Of a DNA stretch of 6,978 bases, positions 1 through 4,928 are shown piece after piece (within the stretch, counting starts at the first letter, position 1; every line of letters starts with the position of its first letter). The DNA comes from Geodermatophilaceae bacterium (lineage in GTDB: Bacteria > Actinomycetota > Actinomycetes > Mycobacteriales > Geodermatophilaceae). Below the pieces are notes generated by a model. That model saw only the letters and a list, made by a program, of their open reading frames with translations, was not told the DNA's origin and did not search any database. The translations under genes and the position numbers were made by a program. The DNA lies in NCBI GenBank assembly GCA_013813215.1, contig JACCSC010000354.1, positions 1 through 6,978 of the forward strand, written 5' to 3'.

Positions 1-109
1 TCGACTCCGAGAGCATGCGCGCGAAGACGTCCAGGCAGCGCCGCACCTTGGCGCGGTACCGCTGGCGGTCCTGCCGACTGAAGTCGCGACTCGCGACATC
101 CTCACCCAC
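1..109 (-). CDS. Partial CDS (N-terminal 36 codons), glutamate-cysteine-ligase-like protein
   Basis: This gene runs off the left edge of the window, so only its first 36 codons are visible. It starts at a GTG (107-109) and reads MGEDVASRDFSRQDRQRYRA followed by KVRRCLDVFARMLSES. From memory, the pattern FSxxDRxRYRxKVRRCLDxxxRML opens a family of actinobacterial proteins annotated as glutamate-cysteine ligase family. The catalytic domain lies outside the window, so the function is inferred from the N-terminus alone. No strong Shine-Dalgarno sequence precedes the GTG. The frame stays open further upstream into the end of the racemase gene, and the start was chosen for its match to the family's opening. 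The gene lies 40 bp after the racemase stop on the same strand and could be co-transcribed with it. Confidence 0.55.
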   Translation of the reverse strand, partial: MGEDVASRDFSRQDRQRYRAKVRRCLDVFARMLSES

Positions 110-149
110 GGCGTACAGCTTGGCAGACCGCGCGGGGCGCCGGCAGCGT

Positions 150-1283
150 TCAGTCGGGCCGCACCGCTCCGGTACGCCGTAGCTCCGCCAGCGCGCTGGG
201 ATCGATGCCCCAGGCCGACCAGTCCTCGCCCGGCCCGGCGCCTGCCTCGGACCGGGAGAACCGCGGCGCCGGAGCCGGCTGGCGGACCCCGGCGAGGTCG
301 ACGAAGGTGCCGCGCTCGACGTTGTGGGGGTGCTCCGGCGCCTCCCCCATCGTGAGGACGGGACTCACACAGGCGGGGGTCCCGGCGAAGAGCGCGGCCC
401 ACTCGTCGCGGGTCCGACCGACGAAGGTGGCGGCGAAGCGTTGGGCCAGCACCGGCCACCCGGCGCGGTCGTGCTGGGCGGGCAGCTCCGCGTCGGCCAG
501 CCCGAGCCCGTCGAGCAGCGCGGCGTAGAACTGCGGTTCCAGCGCACCGACGGCGACGTACTGCCGGTCCGCGGTCAGGTAGGTCCGGTAGAACGGCGCA
601 CCGCCGTCGAGCAGGTTGGTCCCCCGTTCGTCTGACCACTGGCCGGCGGCACGCAACCCGGCCGCGAACGCGCCGAGCAGCGCCGCGCCGTCGACCATGG
701 CCGCGTCGATCAGCTGGCCGCGCCCGGACCGGGCGCGCTCGACCAGGGCCGCCAGGACACCGACGACCAGCAGCATGCCGCCACCCCCGAAGTCGGCGAC
801 CAGGTTCAGCGGCGGGATCGGAGGCCCGCCGGCCGGTCCGACGTGGTGCAGCAGCCCGGCCACGGCCAGGTAGTTGATGTCATGCCCGACGTCGTGGGCC
901 AGCGGGCCGGACTGGCCCCAGCCGGTCATCCGGGCGTAGACCAGCCTCTGGTTCTGCGCCGTACAGACCTCGGGGCCGAGGCCGAGCCGCTCGGCGACGC
1001 CCGGTCGGAAGCCCTCGACCAGGACATCGGCCCGCTGCGCCAGGGCCAGGACGAGGTCCCGGTGGGCGACCGCCTTGAGGTCCAGCTCGAGGGTGCGCCG
1101 CCCGCGGGTCAGCGGGTCGTTCGGTACGTCGAGGAGGCCACCACCCGGTCGCTGGACGCGGACCACGTCGGCGCCGAGGTCGGCCAGCACCATGCAGCCG
1201 AACGGCGCCGGACCGAGCCCGGCCAGCTCCAGCACCCGGACGCCGTGCAGCGGTCCCACCGAGCTCAGGCGATCCGCTGCCAT
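150..1283 (-). CDS. mcr: Alpha-methylacyl-CoA racemase (CoA-transferase family III fold)
   Basis: The predicted 377-aa cytoplasmic enzyme interconverts (2R)- and (2S)-2-methylacyl-CoA esters, a step needed before beta-oxidation of methyl-branched fatty acids or sterol side chains. It follows the Mycobacterium tuberculosis MCR sequence closely along its whole length. It opens with GPLHGVRVLELAGLGPAPF, has LADLGADVVRVQRPGG near residues 33-48, ARMTGWGQSGP at about 117-127, and NLVADFGGG at about 160-168. The residues matching the known MCR catalytic set are present: His134 in GHDINY, Asp164 in VADFGG and Glu249 in ALEPQFYAALL. The ATG at 1283 gives the family's usual N-terminus; an upstream in-frame start at 1337 would add 18 residues not expected in the family. 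The start overlaps the end of the upstream secreted-protein gene by 19 bp in another frame, which suggests translational coupling. The family also contains CaiB/BaiF CoA-transferases, but the residue pattern favours the racemase. Confidence 0.92.
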   Translation of the reverse strand: MAADRLSSVGPLHGVRVLELAGLGPAPFGCMVLADLGADVVRVQRPGGGLLDVPNDPLTRGRRTLELDLKAVAHRDLVLALAQRADVLVEGFRPGVAERLGLGPEVCTAQNQRLVYARMTGWGQSGPLAHDVGHDINYLAVAGLLHHVGPAGGPPIPPLNLVADFGGGGMLLVVGVLAALVERARSGRGQLIDAAMVDGAALLGAFAAGLRAAGQWSDERGTNLLDGGAPFYRTYLTADRQYVAVGALEPQFYAALLDGLGLADAELPAQHDRAGWPVLAQRFAATFVGRTRDEWAALFAGTPACVSPVLTMGEAPEHPHNVERGTFVDLAGVRQPAPAPRFSRSEAGAGPGEDWSAWGIDPSALAELRRTGAVRPD

Positions 1284-2398
1284 AACCCCGCGTTCGGAGC
1301 GCCGAACGAGCCGCCGAAGGCCGGGCCCACGCTCCACGCCGTACCCGCGGCGTCGATCGTCACGCCGAACAGCGGCATGTCACCGTCGATCGGTTCGGGC
1401 CCGAAGGTCGACCCACTGCCCCGCAGCACCAGCGGGGTGTTCGACGTGCTCACCTGGCCCACCAGGTAGACCGCGCCGGCTCGGGCCGCGACGTCCCAGT
1501 AGAACTGGTCCTGGCCGAAGGTAGCGACCACCCGCAAGCTGGCTCGGCCCGCCACCAGGATGGGCAGCGAACCGCCGAACGTCGGTGTGAAGCCGGTGGC
1601 CAGGACCAGGCCGGTCCCGTCGTCGGCGATCGAGACGACGCCCCTCGACGGTCCGCTGGAGTAGGCCAGCGACCAGGTGCCGCCGACCAGCCGCTGCACG
1701 CTGCCGGCGGTGCGGGCGTCGGTGTTGAGCGTGCACCGAGTCGCAAGCCAGACGGCGTTCGACGTCGTGGTCAGATCGACGGCCAGCGTGCGGGCGGGGG
1801 AGCAGATCGGGTCAGCGACGGTGACCGGGATCTCGTTGACCTGCGTCCCGTCCCAGTGGAACAGCGCCACGTCGCCGAAGTCGCCGGTGTTTCCGGCGAA
1901 CCACACATCGTCGGCGGCCCGGGCCGACACCGAGACCAGCTCGCCCAGGGCCCGCGGCGGCAGCGGCAGGCGGACCTGCCGCCAGGCCGTGCCGTTCCAG
2001 CGGGCGAGCAACGGGATCGTCGTACCGCTGGTCTTGGCCGCGAACACGCCGACCGCCCACAGGTCGTCGTCGGCCACACCGTCGACGGAAAGGAACCGAC
2101 CCCAGCGGGTGCTGTAGTCGGCCGGCACCGGCGGCAGTTGCGTGGTCACCCCGTTGACCGTTCGGAACGCAGCCAGCCGGTGGTAGCCGTCCTCGGCGAC
2201 CCGGGAGCCGACCGCCCAGATATGCCCGGGGGCGGTGGTCGTGAAGCCATCGAGGTAGGTCTGGCCACCCTGACGGTAGACCGGCTGCCAGCTGGCCGCG
2301 GCTGGCGCTGACAACGGCGTCGCGGCCGCGACGGTCGTCAGCCCGACGGCGAGCGCGCTCACGAGGGTGGACACGACAGCGCTGGCTTGCCACGACAT
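1265..2398 (-). CDS. Secreted protein with seven WAVG-type repeats, probable beta-propeller
   Basis: This 377-aa protein has no function I can name. An N-terminal signal peptide is clear: a short start, a hydrophobic stretch at about residues 7-26 and an Ala-rich region to about residue 35, with likely cleavage near APAAA/SW. The mature part carries a repeated strand motif: IWAVG (60), LWAVG (113), VWFAG (166), VWLAT (217), GLVLATG (about 262), VYLVG (310) and AWSVG (354). The spacing is 44-53 residues, often preceded by D-D and followed by an RWNG or HWDG strand (133, 181). This spacing and count fit a seven-bladed beta-propeller. Cys199 and Cys222 might form a disulfide outside the cell. 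The ATG at 2398 was chosen because it begins the signal peptide and has GGAGGGG about 11 bases upstream; the frame extends to 2497 but only through a TTG. The gene is divergent from the HTH/Clp-N pair, sharing a 113-bp region, and its 3' end overlaps the racemase gene. Confidence 0.8.
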   Translation of the reverse strand: MSWQASAVVSTLVSALAVGLTTVAAATPLSAPAAASWQPVYRQGGQTYLDGFTTTAPGHIWAVGSRVAEDGYHRLAAFRTVNGVTTQLPPVPADYSTRWGRFLSVDGVADDDLWAVGVFAAKTSGTTIPLLARWNGTAWRQVRLPLPPRALGELVSVSARAADDVWFAGNTGDFGDVALFHWDGTQVNEIPVTVADPICSPARTLAVDLTTTSNAVWLATRCTLNTDARTAGSVQRLVGGTWSLAYSSGPSRGVVSIADDGTGLVLATGFTPTFGGSLPILVAGRASLRVVATFGQDQFYWDVAARAGAVYLVGQVSTSNTPLVLRGSGSTFGPEPIDGDMPLFGVTIDAAGTAWSVGPAFGGSFGAPNAGLWQRIA

Positions 2399-2465
2399 CC
2401 GCCTGCGGGCCCCTCCGCGAAAGGCGGGCCCGTCGCCCGTCGCACACAGCGTAGCGGTCCGTTTC

Positions 2466-2481
2466 GTCAACCAAGGTTGAC
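2466..2481. promoter_or_regulatory. Operator-like dyad 1 (perfect 7-bp inverted repeat)
   Basis: GTCAACC-AA-GGTTGAC is a perfect 7+7 inverted repeat with a 2-bp spacer. It covers most of the -35 element TTGACA (2477-2482) of the promoter for the HTH gene. A second, nearly identical dyad lies 27 bp downstream, centre to centre. The size and symmetry suit a dimeric helix-turn-helix repressor, and the adjacent 72-aa HTH protein is the obvious candidate (inference). Confidence 0.75.
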
Positions 2482-2505
2482 ACGATGGAGCTGTCAACCT
2501 AGATT
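2477..2505 (+). promoter_or_regulatory. Promoter of the HTH/Clp-N pair, probably giving a leaderless mRNA
   Basis: A consensus -35 TTGACA (2477-2482) is followed after exactly 17 bp by TAGATT (2500-2505), a good -10. The ATG of the HTH gene begins at 2512, 6 bp after the -10, which is where transcription would be expected to start. No Shine-Dalgarno sequence lies close to this ATG. A leaderless transcript, common in actinobacteria, is therefore likely. Each element sits inside one of the two inverted repeats, so a bound repressor would block polymerase directly. Confidence 0.75.
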
Positions 2506-2508
2506 GAC
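2493..2508. promoter_or_regulatory. Operator-like dyad 2 (one mismatch) over the -10
   Basis: GTCAACC-TA-GATTGAC matches dyad 1 in both half-sites apart from one base (GATTGAC instead of GGTTGAC) and a spacer change. It contains the -10 TAGATT (2500-2505). The single departure from perfect symmetry changes TAGGTT to TAGATT, which improves the -10, so operator and promoter functions appear to be compromised into the same bases (inference). It ends 3 bp before the HTH start codon. Confidence 0.72.
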
Positions 2509-2511
2509 GGC

Positions 2512-2730
2512 ATGGTCCACGCCGACGTCCTCACCACCGCCTCGGCCAGCGCTGACCCGGAACAGGGGCTCGCGGCGGTGGCCGCCCTGCGGCGACTCGT
2601 GGAGCGGCTCGAGGGCCTGCAGGTCGACAACGCCAGGGACCAGGGCTGGTCCTGGCAGCAGATCGCGCACTTGCTCGGGATCAGCAGGCAGGCCGTGCAC
2701 AAGAAGCACGCACGGCGGAGAGGGCGGTAG
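2512..2730 (+). CDS. Small helix-turn-helix DNA-binding protein, likely autoregulator
   Basis: The 72-aa protein is almost only a helix-turn-helix. An N-terminal helical stretch (about residues 16-37, EQGLAAVAALRRLVERLEGL) precedes a clear HTH at about 46-65 (WSWQQIAHLLGISRQAVHKK), with GIS at the turn and RQAVHKKH as recognition helix, then a basic tail HARRRGR. There is no sensor or ligand domain, so any signal would have to come through a partner. The ATG at 2512 sits just downstream of a strong -10, making a leaderless start likely. The stop at 2728-2730 is 2 bp before the Clp N-domain gene, so the two form an operon. The two inverted repeats over the promoter suggest that it represses its own operon (inference from position). 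The exact family of the HTH is not certain. Confidence 0.85.
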   Translation: MVHADVLTTASASADPEQGLAAVAALRRLVERLEGLQVDNARDQGWSWQQIAHLLGISRQAVHKKHARRRGR

Positions 2731-2732
2731 GG

Positions 2733-3290
2733 ATGTTCGAACGGTTCAGCCGCTCGGCGCGCGAGGCGGTCGTGCGGGCCCAGGAGGAGATGCGTCGCCT
2801 GGACGCCGACCGGCTGGGTACGGAACACCTGCTGCTCGGCATGTTCGCCGACACCGACAGCTCCGCCGGTGCCGCGCTGAAGCGCTTGGGGCTGACCCCG
2901 GCCGCGACTCGACGCCGCATCGGTGAGCTGGCCGGACCGGACGCCGCCCTGGATGCCGAGGCCCTGCGCAGTCTCGGCATCGACCTGGACGCCGTCCGCC
3001 GCCAGGCGGAGGCCGCCTTCGGCCCCGGGGCGCTGAACCGCACGTGCCGCGGGAGCCGGCACCGGGGCTTCCTGCCCTTCAGCCCGCGGGCGAAAAAGGT
3101 GCTTGAGCTGGCGCTGCGAGAGTCGGTGCGCCGAGGCGACGGGCATATCGGGACCGAACACATCGTGCTCGGGATCCTGAGTGAGGCCCGCGGCCTCGCG
3201 GCGGTGATCCTGGCCGAGGTGAAGGTAGACCGGGCCGCCTTCGAGGCCGCGCTGATCGAGCGGGAACCCGGCCAGGCCGACGCCGGCTAG
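2733..3290 (+). CDS. Stand-alone Clp N-terminal domain protein (no AAA+ module)
   Basis: The 185-aa protein contains two Clp_N repeats like the N-domain of ClpC: MFERFSRSAREAVVRAQEE with GTEHLLLGMF (residues 1-38), and FSPRAKKVLELALRES with GTEHIVLGIL (116-149). No Walker A/B motifs or ClpP-docking loop are present, so it is not itself an unfoldase. Compared with M. tuberculosis ClpC1, residues Phe2, Phe116, Lys121 and Glu125 match Phe2, Phe80, Lys85 and Glu89, which line the cyclomarin-binding face of ClpC1; the residue matching His77 is Phe113. The linker is about 36 residues longer and repeats the end of the first unit (ALKRLGLTPAATRRRIGELAG, then ALRSLGIDLDAVRRQAEAAFG). GGAGAGGG (2717-2724) is the ribosome site. 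The role could be ClpC adaptor, decoy for ClpC-targeting compounds, or co-sensor for the HTH protein; none is shown here. Its TAG stop is the insertion point of the IS element. Confidence 0.88.
   Translation: MFERFSRSAREAVVRAQEEMRRLDADRLGTEHLLLGMFADTDSSAGAALKRLGLTPAATRRRIGELAGPDAALDAEALRSLGIDLDAVRRQAEAAFGPGALNRTCRGSRHRGFLPFSPRAKKVLELALRESVRRGDGHIGTEHIVLGILSEARGLAAVILAEVKVDRAAFEAALIEREPGQADAG
3288..3289. repeat. Target-site duplication TA, left copy
   Basis: The TA in CTAG (3287-3290) abuts the left terminal repeat of the IS630-family element. It is also the first two bases of the TAG stop of the Clp N-domain gene. The partner copy is 4920-4921. Confidence 0.85.
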
Positions 3291-3320
3291 TGGTCACGTC
3301 CGCATGTTCATCGGGGGTCA
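3290..3320. repeat. Left terminal inverted repeat of the IS
   Basis: It begins GTGGTCACGTCCG and ends CGGGGGTCA. Against the right end it has an identical outer 13 bases, three mismatches inside and one single-base gap. Its inner three bases (3318-3320) form the TGA stop of the transposase on the minus strand. Confidence 0.9.
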
Positions 3321-4472
3321 CGCGGCTCGGCTGATGTCGGGCTGGTGGTCGTGGTCGCTCAGGCGTTTGAGGAAGTCGTTGAGGTCGTCGGGGGTGTAGG
3401 TCCAGTCGAAGGGGTCGGCGGTGGCGTTGTAGCGGTCCTGAAACGCCAGGATGCGTGTCGCGAGGTGCTTGAGGTCGGTGAAGTCGTTGGGGCTGATCGC
3501 CTTGCGCTGCAGGATGGCGAAGTAGATCTCCACTGGGTTGAGCCAGGATGCGTGGATCGGTAGGTGGACCAGGGTCGCGGTCGGCCAGGCGCTGTTCATC
3601 CGCTGGGTCGAGCGTTGCCCGTTGTGGGACGACCCGTTGTCAACGATCCAGAACACCCGCCGCGCGGAGGTGTAGGGCTCGGTGGTCATCACCTTCTCGA
3701 CCAGCTCGGTGAACGGTTCGATCCCGGTCTTGGGTGCGATCGTTCCGAGCACTGTGGCTCGGTGGACGTCGTAGGCGGCGAAGTAGGCCAGGGTCCCGCC
3801 GCGGGTGTAGTCGAACTCGACTCGGCGGGTGCGCCCAGGTGCTGGTGGCAGACCGGTGTGACGTCGGCGTAGGGCCTGCAGCTGTGACTTCTCATCAGCG
3901 CTGATCACGTAGTCGTCCGGTCCCAGGGGTTGGCTGTCCCAGCAGCGGGCATACAGGTCCAGGACGCGGGCGGCCTTGGCCGCGAAGTCCGGGTCGCGGG
4001 GGAAGATCCAGGACTGGTGCTGCCACGGTTTGATCGCGTCGGCTGCCAGCCACCGGCGAACGGTGGCCGCTGAGACCGCATTGAGCACGCCACGGCCGAT
4101 GACCTCGGCGGCCAGGTCCGCGCCTGACCACCGTGACAGCGGCAGCCCCGTCTCGGCGGGCAAGGTGCAGGCCAGGGCCTTGACCTGGGCCACCTGGACC
4201 GGTGTGAACCGGCGGGGGCGCCCGGTCCGGGGCAGGTCGTCCAGCCCGGGTAAGCCCTTGGCGGCGAACCGCTTGCGCCACTTGCGGACGGTGTCCACGC
4301 ACCCGCCGATCGTGGCGGCGATCGCCTCGTTGGTCTGGCCGGCGGCGGCGGCCAGCACGATCCGTGCCCGGACCACGTCCCGATGCTCGCTACGTCCGGA
4401 TCGGGCGCAGGCGCGAAGGATGGCTTCCTCGACGGTGGTCAGCACGATCACGTAAGGGCTCGAGATGGCCAT
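3318..4472 (-). CDS. IS630-family DDE transposase
   Basis: This 384-aa transposase cuts and joins the ends of the element around it. An N-terminal helix-turn-helix region (about residues 30-70: HRDVVRARIVLAAAAG, then NEAIAATIGGCVDTVRKWRK) should bind the terminal repeats. It is followed by GRPRRFTPVQVAQVKAL and a second HTH-like part (about 115-145). The catalytic RNase-H-fold triad is intact: Asp193 in VISADEKSQ, Asp278 in WIVDNGSSHNG and Glu315 in SWLNPVEIYF, with 36 residues between the last two, as expected for IS630/Tc1-type enzymes. The ATG at 4472 fits the family's start and is preceded by AAAGGAG, although only 3 bases away; the frame continues to 4583 but would then overlap the passenger gene. 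No frameshift or internal stop is seen. Confidence 0.93.
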   Translation of the reverse strand: MAISSPYVIVLTTVEEAILRACARSGRSEHRDVVRARIVLAAAAGQTNEAIAATIGGCVDTVRKWRKRFAAKGLPGLDDLPRTGRPRRFTPVQVAQVKALACTLPAETGLPLSRWSGADLAAEVIGRGVLNAVSAATVRRWLAADAIKPWQHQSWIFPRDPDFAAKAARVLDLYARCWDSQPLGPDDYVISADEKSQLQALRRRHTGLPPAPGRTRRVEFDYTRGGTLAYFAAYDVHRATVLGTIAPKTGIEPFTELVEKVMTTEPYTSARRVFWIVDNGSSHNGQRSTQRMNSAWPTATLVHLPIHASWLNPVEIYFAILQRKAISPNDFTDLKHLATRILAFQDRYNATADPFDWTYTPDDLNDFLKRLSDHDHQPDISRAA

Positions 4473-4548
4473 GCACTCCTTTGTCCCCGCCGCACCCGCG
4501 AACAGGCCGACGACACGCCGGGACCACGCCGCGTCGACCTCGGCCAAG

Positions 4549-4890
4549 ATGAACGACATGTCCACGATCCCGGACTCGACCAAGTCCTCGCTGCACCAAC
4601 GACTGAGCGCCCGGGCCAGCCAGCGATGGCCAGCCCTCAGCGACGTTCGGCTACGAACCCGGGCCAGCTTCGCCTATGTCGACGGCGTCCTGCCCGACGG
4701 CGACGTGCTGCAACTGTGCCGGCTGCGCTACGGCGGCTCCGCCCGTGACTGGGGATTCGCGATCTACCGAGCCAGCCACGACGACTACGAGGACTCATTC
4801 CTTCCCACCGGCTCACCCGTCGGCAGCCCCGAAGACGCCCTGGACACCGCTTGCGGGCTCTACCTCGCCGACCCCACCGCCTGGGTATGA
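4549..4890 (+). CDS. IS passenger: conserved hypothetical protein, function unknown
   Basis: This 113-aa protein lies inside the IS, divergent from the transposase and separated from its start by 76 bp. I do not recognise a named domain. Visible features are an N-terminal helix (about 12-27, KSSLHQRLSARASQRW), a beta-rich middle (FAYVDGVLPDGDVLQLCRLRYGG, about 41-63), then WGFAIYRASHDDYEDSFLP (68-86) and an acidic C-terminus with GSPEDALDTACGLYL. There is no signal peptide or membrane segment, so it is probably cytoplasmic. From memory, similar proteins accompany related IS630 copies in actinobacteria, which would make it part of the element rather than captured host DNA. The start is uncertain: ATG at 4549 or 4558, neither with a clear ribosome site, or 4465, which would overlap the transposase start. 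Its TGA stop (4888-4890) lies at the inner edge of the right terminal repeat. Confidence 0.72.
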   Translation: MNDMSTIPDSTKSSLHQRLSARASQRWPALSDVRLRTRASFAYVDGVLPDGDVLQLCRLRYGGSARDWGFAIYRASHDDYEDSFLPTGSPVGSPEDALDTACGLYLADPTAWV

Positions 4891-4919
4891 ACCCCCGACG
4901 AACTTACGGACGTGACCAC
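4888..4919. repeat. Right terminal inverted repeat of the IS
   Basis: Read on the minus strand it begins GTGGTCACGTCCG, identical to the left end for 13 bases, then stays similar to the inner GGGGGTTCA. The passenger gene's TGA stop forms its inner three bases. Confidence 0.9.
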
Positions 4920-4921
4920 TA
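4920..4921. repeat. Target-site duplication TA, right copy
   Basis: The TA directly follows the right terminal repeat and is followed by G, again giving CTAG. Joining 3289 to 4922 rebuilds the uninterrupted site GGCTAGCC, part of the 10-bp palindrome CGGCTAGCCG centred on the TA. Confidence 0.85.
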
Positions 4922-4928
4922 GCCGCCA

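Larger units (their letters stand above)
3290..4919. mobile_element. Complete IS630-family insertion sequence, 1,630 bp
   Basis: The element is bounded by imperfect terminal inverted repeats of about 31 bp and flanked by TA dinucleotides within CTAG, the target reported for IS630. It encodes a full-length DDE transposase on the minus strand and a divergent 113-aa passenger protein on the plus strand. The stop codon of each gene is formed at the inner end of the neighbouring terminal repeat. Both genes are open from start to stop and the ends are well matched, so the copy looks recent and possibly active (inference). It sits between two convergent host genes. Confidence 0.93.

Noticed and set aside
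843..1469. 208-codon plus-strand open frame
   Set aside because: It lies opposite the racemase and secreted-protein genes, has no recognisable motif and no ribosome site, so it is a shadow frame.
2449..2474. Minus-strand promoter for the secreted protein (TTGGTT at 2469-2474, TACGCT at 2449-2454)
   Set aside because: The -35 is poor and the spacer is only 15 bp, too weak to annotate, although the first dyad would cover it if real.
1812..2483. 223-codon minus-strand frame overlapping the secreted protein
   Set aside because: It has very Arg-rich shadow composition, whereas the alternative frame has a signal peptide and repeats.
2499..3161. 220-codon minus-strand frame opposite the HTH and Clp_N genes
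   Set aside because: It is antisense to two genes with clear family matches and has no motif of its own.
3290..4919. The IS as a disrupter of a host gene
   Set aside because: Joining the flanks restores the same stop codon for the Clp_N gene and leaves the DUF885 stop untouched, so no gene is broken.
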